A stretch of 64,000 nucleotides of DNA from Fidelibacterota bacterium UBA7301 (lineage in GTDB: Bacteria; Fidelibacterota; Marinisomatia; Marinisomatales; TCS55). A program made the translations under genes and the position numbers. Below are positions 26,306-35,237 of this stretch, piece after piece (position 1 is the first letter of the stretch; every line of letters starts with the position of its first letter). Under the pieces are notes generated by a model. That model was not told where the DNA came from. It ran no database searches and saw only the letters and a program-made list of their open reading frames with translations. The stretch covers positions 1-64,000 of the forward strand of contig DKQT01000042.1 in NCBI GenBank assembly GCA_002471845.1. The letters run 5' to 3'.

Positions 26306-27891
26306 TACATCTTTTTCCCGTTTAAGGCAATTCCTTGGGTAGCGATTTTGAATAACGTAATTCCTGAATAATTCGGAAACTGTTCACCCATTTTTATAAT
26401 TACGTCATCTAAACCAGTAAAATTCTCTGCCTTTTTATTCAATGCATTATTAACCAGCATTAGAATTTCCCAATCTGGCTTGGATTCAGCTTTTATAGAC
26501 AATGAAGGACGCAACCACTGAATTCGGTCTTGGTCATTGGTAATTGTTCCCTCCCGTTCATACGGAGCTAGACCTGGAAGCACAATATGTGCTAATTTGG
26601 CTAAGTCTGTCATGGCATAGCTCTGGACAATAAGAAAATCCATTTTGGCCAGGATTTCTTTCCAAGCATCATCCAATTCCCGATCTACACCATCATCCAA
26701 AATATATAAACCACGAATGGCCTGCGTTTTAATTTCAGAAGACAAGTCTTCAGCTAGTCCTCCACAAATATTATTCATACCCCTCTGGTTTGGTGAACGG
26801 TCAGCGCTAATCCGAAATCCGGATGGATACGTTATTTCTTCCGCTTGAATAGCGGGTAGCATACCCAGCATACCATTGATCATTAGCCCCAGTAAAAAAT
26901 TTGATTCATTGGTGTGAAAGGGGGATACAATACCGGCAGTTTTTCCATTAGACTGCTCAATTAGATCTGCAGTTTTCTGTATTGCTTCAGCCCAATCGAT
27001 TACATCAAATGATTTACCATTTCGCACCAAAGGCTGGTTAACCCGCTCAATTTCTTCGAAACGATGAAACCCATAGCGTCCAATATCACACATGAAATAG
27101 CCGTTCACATCGTGATTTTCACGCGGTGTTAAACGGAAAATTTCATCCCGCTGGGAAAATACATCTACATTGCAACCAGCACTACAATCCTGACATACCG
27201 ATGGTATTGTATCAAGATTCCAAAACCGATTTTTATGAATATAGTCTGTATTGAGCAGGGCTCCTACTGGACAAATATCTGCAACATTTCCAGCCATCAA
27301 GTTTTCTAATGGTTTATCCTTTAAAATAGATACTTTCGAGTGGTAACCCCGGTTTTGAACAAATAATTCATTCGTACCGGATATTTCACGGGTAAAACGG
27401 ACACAGCGACTGCAAAGAATACAGCGGTCCTGGTTGATAACGATGTTGGAGCCCAAGGATTCACTGGGGCGCACACGCTTTTCTTCTTTAAAGCGGCTAT
27501 GGGCATTTCCATATTTGAAGGTATAATCTTGAAGATAACATTCTCCGGCCTGATCACAAACCGGACAGTCAAGCGGATGGTTTAGCAAAAGAAATTCAAG
27601 GATATTTTTTCGCTCCTGTTTCACCGCATCGGTTTGGGTATTTACCACCATATCATATTTACCATCCAACTTCTTGTCAAGTGCTACCTCACCAATAGAT
27701 GTGTTGCAGGATGCCTGGAGTTTGGGCATGCCTTCCACCTGAACTAAACACATCCGACAGCTACCCACAACCTCCAATACTGGATGAAAACAATAATGAG
27801 GTATTTCAATCCCATTGGCCAAGGCCGCCTGCAAAACAGTTATACCCTTTGCTACTTCAAACTCTTTTTCATCTATTTTTATAAAGGGCAT
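26305..27891 (-). CDS. nuoG: complex I subunit G, short form (locus A)
   Basis: 528 residues, much shorter than E. coli NuoG (about 900). Seen: an N-terminal [2Fe-2S] set HYCFHPVLEVVGSCRMC...C, the N5 ligand set HPLDCPVCDQAGEC, a 4Fe-4S domain CILCSRC...CPVGAL, and a C-x2-C-x3-C-x27-C cluster (CQDCSAGC...MC) that matches the extra N7 cluster of some bacteria. A reduced molybdopterin-like domain follows. Known: electron relay from NuoF/E to NuoI. Overlaps nuoF and nuoH by one base each. Confidence 0.94.
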   Translation of the reverse strand: MPFIKIDEKEFEVAKGITVLQAALANGIEIPHYCFHPVLEVVGSCRMCLVQVEGMPKLQASCNTSIGEVALDKKLDGKYDMVVNTQTDAVKQERKNILEFLLLNHPLDCPVCDQAGECYLQDYTFKYGNAHSRFKEEKRVRPSESLGSNIVINQDRCILCSRCVRFTREISGTNELFVQNRGYHSKVSILKDKPLENLMAGNVADICPVGALLNTDYIHKNRFWNLDTIPSVCQDCSAGCNVDVFSQRDEIFRLTPRENHDVNGYFMCDIGRYGFHRFEEIERVNQPLVRNGKSFDVIDWAEAIQKTADLIEQSNGKTAGIVSPFHTNESNFLLGLMINGMLGMLPAIQAEEITYPSGFRISADRSPNQRGMNNICGGLAEDLSSEIKTQAIRGLYILDDGVDRELDDAWKEILAKMDFLIVQSYAMTDLAKLAHIVLPGLAPYEREGTITNDQDRIQWLRPSLSIKAESKPDWEILMLVNNALNKKAENFTGLDDVIIKMGEQFPNYSGITLFKIATQGIALNGKKM

Positions 27892-29189
27892 TACGCAACC
27901 GTTTCCTGTTGGGGTATGTAATTAATAAATTCAGCTTCGAATTTTTCTACAAAACTACGGACGGGCCAGGCGACTGCTTCCCCAAAGGGACAGATTGTCT
28001 TCCCAAAACTACCTTTAGAAAAATCAATCAGACCACCAATATTATCAGTGATCTCGTAAAGCATCTTAATATCTCCTGCTGTACCACCTCCCTGCACCAT
28101 ACGTGTCAGCATCTTCACCAACCAAGTAGTACCTTCTCTACAAGGCGTACATTGCCCGCAAGATTCATGGGCATAAAACCGGGCAATATTGAGACAGGCC
28201 TGAACCATATCCACTGTATCATCCATCACAATAATACCAGCAGATCCCAGCATAGTTTTTGCATCCATTAGAGAATCAAAATCCATATTCAGTACAACGG
28301 CCTCTTCAGCGGTCAAAATGGCGGAAGAAGAACCTCCTGGAAGCACTGCTTTAAGCTGATTGCCATTTTTAATTCCGCCAGCATTTTCATAAATTAATTT
28401 TTTCAATGACGTACCCATGGGTTCTTCGAAAACACCCGGAGAATTCACACAGCCAGAAACACAGTATAATTTTGGTCCTGGTCCTTTCTCTGGTCCGATG
28501 GATCGGAACCATTCAGCTCCCTGATTTATGATGTGAGGCAAGTTAGAAAGAGTCTCAACATTATTCACAATTGTGGGACATTTCAGGTAGCCTTCCAAAG
28601 CCGGAAATGGTGGCTTGAGTCTGGGGCACCCCCGTTTCCCTTCAAGTGATTCAATGAGTGCGGTTTCTTCCCCACAAATGTAAGCACCGGCACCACGGTG
28701 GACGATTACATCCAGATCATATTTCGACCCTAAAATATTTTTACCTAACAGATTTGCAGCATAGGCTTCCGACAAAACTTTTTCCAAAACTTCTGCTTCT
28801 TTATAAAATTCACCACGAATATAAATGAAAGCCAGGTTGCATCTGATGGCATAGGCAGCAATTAACATACCTTCCAGCATTTGGTGGGGCGCCTTGTTGA
28901 TCAGCAGACGATCTTTAAATGTCCCTGGTTCGCTCTCATCTGCGTTATTAATTAAATAGGTTGGTTTTACCATATCTTTGGGTAAAAAACCCCATTTTAT
29001 CCCTGCTGGAAATCCAGCTCCTCCGCGACCACGCAGGTTTGAATTCTTAACAACATCAATTACATCTTCTGGATCCATGGTGAGCACTTTTTCCAACGCT
29101 GAATACCCACCTTCAGATTGATAAAATGGAAGGGTATGGCAATCCTGTTGATGAATATGTTGTGTCAGAACAGGTTTAAAAGCACTCAT
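27891..29189 (-). CDS. nuoF: complex I subunit F, NADH-binding (locus A)
   Basis: 432 residues, standard. Seen: the NADH/FMN site NSNLRGRGGAGFPAGIKWGF, NADESEPGTFKDR, GAGAYICGEETALIESLEGKRG, and the N3 cluster motif CGQCTPCREGT. Known: it oxidises NADH, reduces FMN, and passes electrons to NuoE/NuoG. It is the NADH input of this locus, missing from locus B. ATGA overlap with nuoE upstream. Confidence 0.97.
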   Translation of the reverse strand: MSAFKPVLTQHIHQQDCHTLPFYQSEGGYSALEKVLTMDPEDVIDVVKNSNLRGRGGAGFPAGIKWGFLPKDMVKPTYLINNADESEPGTFKDRLLINKAPHQMLEGMLIAAYAIRCNLAFIYIRGEFYKEAEVLEKVLSEAYAANLLGKNILGSKYDLDVIVHRGAGAYICGEETALIESLEGKRGCPRLKPPFPALEGYLKCPTIVNNVETLSNLPHIINQGAEWFRSIGPEKGPGPKLYCVSGCVNSPGVFEEPMGTSLKKLIYENAGGIKNGNQLKAVLPGGSSSAILTAEEAVVLNMDFDSLMDAKTMLGSAGIIVMDDTVDMVQACLNIARFYAHESCGQCTPCREGTTWLVKMLTRMVQGGGTAGDIKMLYEITDNIGGLIDFSKGSFGKTICPFGEAVAWPVRSFVEKFEAEFINYIPQQETVA

Positions 29190-29677
29190 TCAAGGGACTC
29201 CAGCAATTGATCAAATTCCTCCAATGATAAACCCTCATGATAATCATTGTTAACCTGTACAACAGGGGCAGTCCCACAAGAACCTAAGCATTCTACCTTC
29301 ATGAGGGTAAAACGATCATCAGCAGTAGTGCCACCAGGTTCAATTTCATATTTATCCCTTACATGGTCTACCATGGAATCGGCACCATTTAGACTACAGG
29401 ATAAAGTCTGACACACTTGGATAGTATGGCGTCCCTGGGGTTTCGTATAAAGCATAGTATAAAAAGATACACAGTCCATCACGACGGACGGATGGCAATC
29501 CGCCAAATCAGCTATAGTATCAATTACACTGCTAGAAATGTACCCTTCCTGTGACTGCGCTAAATGCAACAGTGGTAAGGTGGCGGATTTTTTATCTGGA
29601 TATTGGGACAATATTCGTTCTACTCTTTCCGAGTCTGCAAAACTAAACCCCGACTTCGGTTGAGCTTTTGATTTCAT
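29186..29677 (-). CDS. nuoE: complex I subunit E, [2Fe-2S] thioredoxin-like (locus A)
   Basis: 163 residues from the ATG at 29677, which overlaps the nuoD TGA as ATGA. Seen: LLHLAQSQEGYIS in the helical N-terminal part, SFYTMLY, and the [2Fe-2S] ligands CQTLSC and CLGSCG (C-x4-C and C-x3-C). Known: N1a-carrying partner of NuoF. Unusually placed after nuoD and before nuoF, as in E. coli order. Confidence 0.95.
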   Translation of the reverse strand: MKSKAQPKSGFSFADSERVERILSQYPDKKSATLPLLHLAQSQEGYISSSVIDTIADLADCHPSVVMDCVSFYTMLYTKPQGRHTIQVCQTLSCSLNGADSMVDHVRDKYEIEPGGTTADDRFTLMKVECLGSCGTAPVVQVNNDYHEGLSLEEFDQLLESLE

Positions 29678-30876
29678 CGATCTAATTCCCCTGCAATAAT
29701 ATTCAAACTTCCAAGAATCGCTGGTGCATCTGAAAGCATATGCCCCTCTATTAGTTTTGAAAATATTGAATAGTTGATCAGTGATGGTGGTCTTGTGCGA
29801 ACACGATAAGGTGTACACTTTCCATCACTTACGATATAATAGCCCAATTCACCATTTGGAGATTCCGTGGGCACATAAGCTTCGCCTACTGGTGGTGTCA
29901 TACCTCTGTGGGGCATGGTAATTTCAAAATGATAAATCAAACCTTCGATAGAGTTATAAACCTCATCTTTAGGAGGCAGGCTCAAGCCAAGATTCGGGTC
30001 AATAATAACCTCTCCAGTTGGCATTTTATCCAGCGACTGCCTGCATATCTTGATACTCTGGCGAATTTCCTCCATGCGCACTAAATAGCGGTCAAACACA
30101 TCACCATTTAAGGCAATGGCAACATCAAAATCAAAATCTTGATAACTGGAATATGGTTCATTCACTCTGATATCCCAATCTATACCAGATGCTCTTGCCA
30201 TGGGCCCAGAGATACCGTAAGAAATAGCATCCTCTTTCGAGATGATACCAATATTTTTAGTCCGATCATGCCATATGCGATTCTTATTTAATAAAGTTTC
30301 AATATCATTAGCAGCCTTATCTACTTCATCGAGAACTTTTAAGACAGCTTTTTCAAATCCCTCTGGAATATCTCTCATCAGGCCGCCAACAAGAGTATAA
30401 CTGGTGGTAAGGCGCGTTCCAGTGGCTTTTTCAAAAAGGTCATAGATGTCCTCTCTCACCCGGAAACCATAAAGGAACGCAGTCATTGCACCTAAATCCA
30501 CTGCCAGCATGCCAACATTTAATAAATGATCAGCAATACGGCTTAATTCACACATTAGAACACGGATATACTCGGTTCGTTTTGAGACTTCCAGATTCAT
30601 CAATTTTTCTGCTGCCAAGGCATAAGCCACATTGTTGCATAGTGGCGACAGATAATTCATTCTATCTGTTATAGTGATATACTGGTTGAAATTCAAATCT
30701 TCACCCAGCTTTTCAAATCCAGAATGGAGAAAGCCGATTTCAGGAGTAACTTTTGTTACAGTTTCACCTTCCAGTTCCATAATGATCCGTAGTGTTCCAT
30801 GGGTCGCAGGGTGATGTGGCCCATAATTAAGGACCATTCGATCTGTTTCCAGGGGTTGATCTATTACATGCTTCAT
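29674..30876 (-). CDS. nuoD: complex I subunit D (locus A)
   Basis: 400 residues. Seen: NYGPHHPATHGTLR, ELEGETVTKVTPEIGFLHSGFEK, ITDRMNYLSP, RVLMCELSRIADHLLN, SGPMARASGIDWDIR, PTGEVIIDPN, and a C-terminal ILGSLNIIAGELDR. These are the NuoD / 49 kDa quinone-site features (GPHHPATHG loop, Tyr/His pair). Known: forms the quinone site with NuoB and NuoH. Start overlaps nuoC by ATGA. Confidence 0.96.
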   Translation of the reverse strand: MKHVIDQPLETDRMVLNYGPHHPATHGTLRIIMELEGETVTKVTPEIGFLHSGFEKLGEDLNFNQYITITDRMNYLSPLCNNVAYALAAEKLMNLEVSKRTEYIRVLMCELSRIADHLLNVGMLAVDLGAMTAFLYGFRVREDIYDLFEKATGTRLTTSYTLVGGLMRDIPEGFEKAVLKVLDEVDKAANDIETLLNKNRIWHDRTKNIGIISKEDAISYGISGPMARASGIDWDIRVNEPYSSYQDFDFDVAIALNGDVFDRYLVRMEEIRQSIKICRQSLDKMPTGEVIIDPNLGLSLPPKDEVYNSIEGLIYHFEITMPHRGMTPPVGEAYVPTESPNGELGYYIVSDGKCTPYRVRTRPPSLINYSIFSKLIEGHMLSDAPAILGSLNIIAGELDR

Positions 30877-31388
30877 TTAGATGGTTTCTGTTTTTGAATG
30901 CCTCGATCAATCACAGGGAAATCGCCTCTTTCTTTTCTTCCCAATCTAGGATAGTCTTTCTTCAAGGGATGCCCTTCATAATCATCGGGATTCATGATGC
31001 GGATCAAATTGGGATGTCCTTCAAATATTATGCCAAATAAATCAAATACTTCTCGCTCTTGCCAGTCTGCAGTTTTCCATAAGGATTCAACAGAAGGTAG
31101 AGACGGCTTTTCTTCAGGGACGTAAGCTTTTACAGTCAGCCTCTCTGCCGTTTTGTGGCATAATAAATGGTAAGACACAGCAAAGCGCTCATATCCACCA
31201 AGGGTCAGATTATCTATGGCGGTGAGGTCTGCCAGGAAATTGAAACCATTCGCTTTTAATGTAGCCAGCACTATTAGTATATCCTGGCCTTTGACATGTA
31301 AGATCTGCTCACCCGCAAACTCTGTAGTTTCCAGAACAGGGTCAGGAAATTTTTCTTTTATCTGGGCAAGCGTTTGTTCTAGCAACAT
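30873..31388 (-). CDS. nuoC: complex I subunit C (locus A)
   Basis: 171 residues, 30 kDa-type subunit, separate from NuoD. Seen: ESLWKTADWQEREVFDLFGIIFEGHPNLIRIMNPDDYEGHPLKKDYP, the NuoC signature. Known: part of the connecting fragment of the hydrophilic arm. It starts next to the nuoB stop and overlaps nuoD by 4 bases. Confidence 0.95.
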   Translation of the reverse strand: MLLEQTLAQIKEKFPDPVLETTEFAGEQILHVKGQDILIVLATLKANGFNFLADLTAIDNLTLGGYERFAVSYHLLCHKTAERLTVKAYVPEEKPSLPSVESLWKTADWQEREVFDLFGIIFEGHPNLIRIMNPDDYEGHPLKKDYPRLGRKERGDFPVIDRGIQKQKPSK

Positions 31389-31880
31389 TTATTTGGAAGA
31401 TGAAAGTGCGTAGTCAGACAGTTTTTCTTTGTCTATCAAATTCTGGATTTTCATTAGACTTTCAACTACTCCTTCAGGCCTTGGTGGGCAACCAGGTACA
31501 TATACATCAACTGGGATAAACTGATCAATACCCTGTATGACACTATAAGTATCGAATACGCCTCCACTTGACGCGCAGGCCCCCATAGAAATTACCCATT
31601 TCGGCTCTGGCATCTGTTCATATATGCGAATCAGTACTGGCATCATTTTAATGGAAATCCTACCAGCAACAATTAATAGATCCGACTGCCGTGGTGAAAA
31701 TCGAATCGCTTCTGCACCAAAGCGGGCTATGTCAGTGCGCGCCGCTAAAACTGCCATGAACTCGATCCCACAGCAGGCGGTGCCAAAAGGCATGGGCCAA
31801 AGTGAGTTCTTTCTACCCCAGTTAATAGCACTTTCCAGCGTCGTGGTTAAAACATTCGATTTAATATCATTATGATTCAT
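31389..31880 (-). CDS. nuoB: complex I subunit B (locus A), N2 cluster
   Basis: 163 residues. Seen: [12 protein letters not shown] with the tandem cysteines, [21 protein letters not shown], and [13 protein letters not shown], the four cysteines that bind the terminal [4Fe-4S] cluster N2. Known: delivers electrons to quinone. An 86-base gap without a visible gene separates it from nuoA upstream. Confidence 0.96.
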   Translation of the reverse strand: MNHNDIKSNVLTTTLESAINWGRKNSLWPMPFGTACCGIEFMAVLAARTDIARFGAEAIRFSPRQSDLLIVAGRISIKMMPVLIRIYEQMPEPKWVISMGACASSGGVFDTYSVIQGIDQFIPVDVYVPGCPPRPEGVVESLMKIQNLIDKEKLSDYALSSSK

Positions 31881-31966
31881 GAAATACTTTTATTTAACAA
31901 AGGTTATCTAGAAAGAATAACCCATCTTCGCGATAAAATAACATTCTGTTCTACTCGCAAATCCTT

Positions 31967-32332
31967 TTATTCCCATTCTAAAGCTCCGTTCCGCCAAACA
32001 TAAATAAAACCAAACGCAAGGATTGCTAGAAAAACAACCATTTCAAAAAAGATGAAGGAACCTGCTGAAAGGAAATCTTTGAATACTACTGCCCAGGGAT
32101 AAAGAAAAACGATCTCAATATCAAAAATAATAAATAGTAAAGCGATCAGGAAAAAACGAATTGAAAATCTAATTCTCGTTTTACCTACCTGGTCTACTCC
32201 AGATTCATAGGGCATCATTTTTACAGCATTCGTTACGCGTGGACCTACTAGATGGGTAATAATGAGGCTTACAAATGCAAAGCCAGCAGCAAGAACAAAA
32301 ATGACAAGGATTGGTAGATAATTCTCAGCCAT
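31967..32332 (-). CDS. nuoA: complex I subunit A (locus A)
   Basis: 121 residues, three helices. Seen: a central segment MPYESGVDQVGKTRIRFSIRFF, then FLIALLFIIFDIEIVFLYPWAVVFKD, the strongest NuoA signature, and the Ala/Phe-rich last helix. Known: membrane-arm subunit near NuoH. It is the first gene of the locus A operon, with a promoter just upstream. Confidence 0.95.
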   Translation of the reverse strand: MAENYLPILVIFVLAAGFAFVSLIITHLVGPRVTNAVKMMPYESGVDQVGKTRIRFSIRFFLIALLFIIFDIEIVFLYPWAVVFKDFLSAGSFIFFEMVVFLAILAFGFIYVWRNGALEWE

Positions 32333-32354
32333 GATAGCCCGAAATTTATTTGTA

Positions 32355-32384
32355 ATTATATGGAAATAAAATTGTAAACATCAA
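32355..32384 (-). promoter_or_regulatory. probable sigma-70 promoter for complex I locus A
   Basis: On the minus strand a TTGATG (-35, 32379-32384) and a perfect TATAAT (-10, 32355-32360) are spaced by 18 bases, and the -10 lies 22 bases before the nuoA ATG. The short leader has only a weak Shine-Dalgarno. Seen directly; use in vivo is inferred. Confidence 0.6.
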
Positions 32385-32481
32385 TATTTCCGATTTCTTG
32401 GGTTGATTGCTCTCAACTTATCCTCAAGATCAAATCAGGGGAATAATAAAATGTATGGTAAACAGATCTACAAACTCTAAT

Positions 32482-33549
32482 TTATTTTATCGGCATCCCC
32501 GACGATGCCATGGACTTAAACTGTCCCTCGCCTTCCTTTATAATCCAAAAAGCCTCGAATCTATCCAGGGACTCAACCAGTTCTAATCCTTCTTCCACTT
32601 CCATCACATTCAAGGCAGTCGCCAACGCGTCGGCATCCATGCAATTGGGCGCCACAACAGTGACGGATGCAATGTTGGATTGGGTGGGGCGTCCTGTCCG
32701 GGGATCAATAATATGAGAATACCGCACATTGTAATATTCCTTAAAATTCCTGTAATTGCCCGAGGTCGCCATGGCTTGGTTTGAGACGGATACAACAGTA
32801 TGAATATCTTCCCCGGGCATAGTTCCAAACATGGGTCTGTCAATCCCGATTTGCCAGTTTTTCCCTTTATTATTTTTCCCAAGAGTACGGACTTCGCCAC
32901 CAATTTCAACCATGAAATTTTTCATACCGACGATACGTATATATTCAAACAGCTGATCCACGCCCCAACCTTTGGCGATGGCGTTCAAATCAATCATTTG
33001 ACCATTATGTGATTTGATTAAATTCGACCTGTTTAAATTTATTTTACCATAACCCACTTTTACCATTTCCACTTCAACTTCGTAATCTGTGGGAGGCTCC
33101 CATTGGTCAAGATATTCCCGATCTCTTTTTCCGCTTCTCCAAAGCAAAACAGATGGCAATACAGTGACATCCAATGCACCTTGCGTTTTTTCTCCCCAAT
33201 AAACAGCCCTGTTCAAAACGGTTGCAAATCCTTCAGAAATAATCAGGGATACTCCGGAACGCAATTTATTGAAAAATGAAATTTCACTGTCTAAGCGATA
33301 AGTGGACATTTGTCTATCAACTACACTGAGAATGGAATCAATTCCTGGCTTAAGCATTTCTCCTTTAATGGATAAATCTGAATCGGGAACAATTCGGATA
33401 AGATAAGTAGTTCCCATGGTTTCGCCATAAATTTCTATATATTGTTTAGGTTGGTTGCATCCCACAAGCCATACTAGAAAAAGAAAGCCCAACAAATGTC
33501 GGGCTTTCGTCAGATTAAACAGGTGTTGTCGCTTAACCAAATTTATCAT
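32482..33549 (-). CDS. apbE: ApbE, FAD:protein FMN transferase (lipoprotein)
   Basis: 355 residues from the ATG at 33549, with AGAGGAA upstream (a TTG two codons earlier is less likely). Seen: a lipoprotein signal with Cys31 (LVWLVGCNQ), ETMGTTYLIRI, AIAKGWGVDQL, TSGNYRNF, HIIDPRTGRPT and ADALATALNV, all ApbE landmarks. Known: periplasmic Mg-dependent enzyme attaching FMN to threonine of targets such as NqrB/C or RnfD/G. No such target is in the window. It lies between the two complex I loci with its own spacing of 150-190 bases on each side. Confidence 0.94.
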   Translation of the reverse strand: MINLVKRQHLFNLTKARHLLGFLFLVWLVGCNQPKQYIEIYGETMGTTYLIRIVPDSDLSIKGEMLKPGIDSILSVVDRQMSTYRLDSEISFFNKLRSGVSLIISEGFATVLNRAVYWGEKTQGALDVTVLPSVLLWRSGKRDREYLDQWEPPTDYEVEVEMVKVGYGKINLNRSNLIKSHNGQMIDLNAIAKGWGVDQLFEYIRIVGMKNFMVEIGGEVRTLGKNNKGKNWQIGIDRPMFGTMPGEDIHTVVSVSNQAMATSGNYRNFKEYYNVRYSHIIDPRTGRPTQSNIASVTVVAPNCMDADALATALNVMEVEEGLELVESLDRFEAFWIIKEGEGQFKSMASSGMPIK

Positions 33550-33737
33550 AATCAATCATTTCCTCTTCAACCCCAAGTTCATAAGGTATTTTATCAACTG
33601 ATAAAAACCATCAAGGGCGAACCGCATATATAATCTTTAATTTCAGTTGGATCAGCATCATCCTTTTTAACAGCATTATCCTTTTTTCATATTTAAATCA
33701 GCCAATTAATCAAGCCCCAAATGGCGAAGGAGAATGC
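33550..33737 (-). other. 188-base intergenic stretch before apbE
   Basis: No gene I can support. On the minus strand a 23-codon frame (ATG AGG-like start MRFALDGFYQ..., ending in a TGA inside AAATGA before apbE) and a stretch of lysine/aspartate codons (KKDNAVKKDDADPTE) lacking an initiation codon can be seen. Both are short and could be chance or the remains of a gene. It probably holds the apbE promoter. Confidence 0.4.
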
Positions 33738-35228
33738 TTACATCCCTTGAAAAATGACCAGGGATTCACTGATCCAGGTCACCACCGGAGCAAAATACCA
33801 CCCCAGAATAAATGTAGGTAAGGCCATGGCCAGGAGTAAAATAGTCACCAGACTGGAAGCAGGCATTTCAACTGATTCACTTCGTTCCCCTTTTAAAAAC
33901 ATATGTTTCACTACCCGGATATAATAATAAAGAGAAACAACACTATTTAGTGCACCAACAATAGCTAACCAATAATATTGCGTGCCCGCCTTGATTACGG
34001 CAGCAAAAAGGTAAAATTTTCCTATAAAACCGGCTGTGGGGGGCAGGCCCGTCAAGGAAAACATAAATAATGTCATTACAACACCAACAAATGGCATTTT
34101 CCATCCTAAGCCATCAAAATTATCAAAGTCCTCACCACCGAATTTCCCCTGGACATAAATAACCACAAAGAAAGCACCCAAATTCATAAACAGATACATG
34201 AGTAGATAAATCATAATGCCATAGACACCTGCTTCAGACATAAGAGGCAGGGCCATCATCATATAACCGGCGTGAGCAATACTGGAGTAAGCGAGCATAC
34301 GTTTTACACTATCCTGCTGGATGGCTACCATGTTTCCTACTGTCATAGTCACCGCGGCCAAAACGCCCATTAGTTGAGGCCAAGGAATACCATTGATGGT
34401 ACTCCATGTTTCTGATACCAAGGCTGTGCTATCACCAAAAACCTGATTGAAGAAACGAATCATCATGGCAAAGCCTGCCGCTTTCGGCGCCACTGATAAA
34501 TAAGCTGTAATTGTAGTGGGGGATCCTTCATAAACATCAGGAGTCCAGAAGTGAAAGGGCACGGCGGAAATTTTATACCCGAAGCCGGCTAAAATAAAGA
34601 CGGCGGAAAGGATCAGCGCCAAATTAGAATCCGGACCCAAGTTTGCGATAGCAGTCTGCATTCCAATAAATTTGGTTGTGCCTGTCAAACCAAAAAGTAT
34701 ACTTAACCCGTAAAGCATAATACCGGAAGAAAAAGCGCCATAGATGACATATTTTAAGGATGCTTCATTGCTGTGGGGATTCTTTTTCAAGTACCCAGCT
34801 AAGAAAAATGACATAATGGATACCACTTCAAGCGCTAGGTAAACCATCAGTACATCAATGGCTGATGCCATTAAGAACAGGCCAATAGCCATGATCGCGA
34901 GGACAGAATAGTACTCCCCCATCCTGTAGTCCTTCAGTTCATTGCTGTTAAAACTCATGAGCACCACTGCGATTGTGGAGATCAAAACCAATACTTTAAA
35001 GAATTCTGAAAATGGATCCAAGGCAATGGTACCCATAAACAAATCTGAGACTGTACTGCCGCCAATTTGGATCGCAAACAGCGTCAGGACCAGTCCACCC
35101 AAAACCCACCAAGCCACTTTAAAGGATTCTTCCCTGCGGTAGATTAAGTCGGAGATGATAGCCGCCAATACCGTGATGGTAAGGATCAGTTCCGGCCAGA
35201 AATGGGTTAAGCTGTGGAGATTACTCAT
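33738..35228 (-). CDS. nuoN: complex I subunit N (locus B)
   Basis: 496 residues. Seen: YLALEVVSIMSFFLAGYLKK, GFGYKISAVPFHFWTPDVYEGSPTTITAYLSVAPKAAGF and DSVKRMLAYSSIAHAGYMM, the NuoN pattern (WTPDVYEGSP). Known: antiporter-like proton-pumping subunit. It ends the locus B operon, 9 bases after nuoM. Confidence 0.95.
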   Translation of the reverse strand: MSNLHSLTHFWPELILTITVLAAIISDLIYRREESFKVAWWVLGGLVLTLFAIQIGGSTVSDLFMGTIALDPFSEFFKVLVLISTIAVVLMSFNSNELKDYRMGEYYSVLAIMAIGLFLMASAIDVLMVYLALEVVSIMSFFLAGYLKKNPHSNEASLKYVIYGAFSSGIMLYGLSILFGLTGTTKFIGMQTAIANLGPDSNLALILSAVFILAGFGYKISAVPFHFWTPDVYEGSPTTITAYLSVAPKAAGFAMMIRFFNQVFGDSTALVSETWSTINGIPWPQLMGVLAAVTMTVGNMVAIQQDSVKRMLAYSSIAHAGYMMMALPLMSEAGVYGIMIYLLMYLFMNLGAFFVVIYVQGKFGGEDFDNFDGLGWKMPFVGVVMTLFMFSLTGLPPTAGFIGKFYLFAAVIKAGTQYYWLAIVGALNSVVSLYYYIRVVKHMFLKGERSESVEMPASSLVTILLLAMALPTFILGWYFAPVVTWISESLVIFQGM

Positions 35229-35237
35229 CCGATTTCT

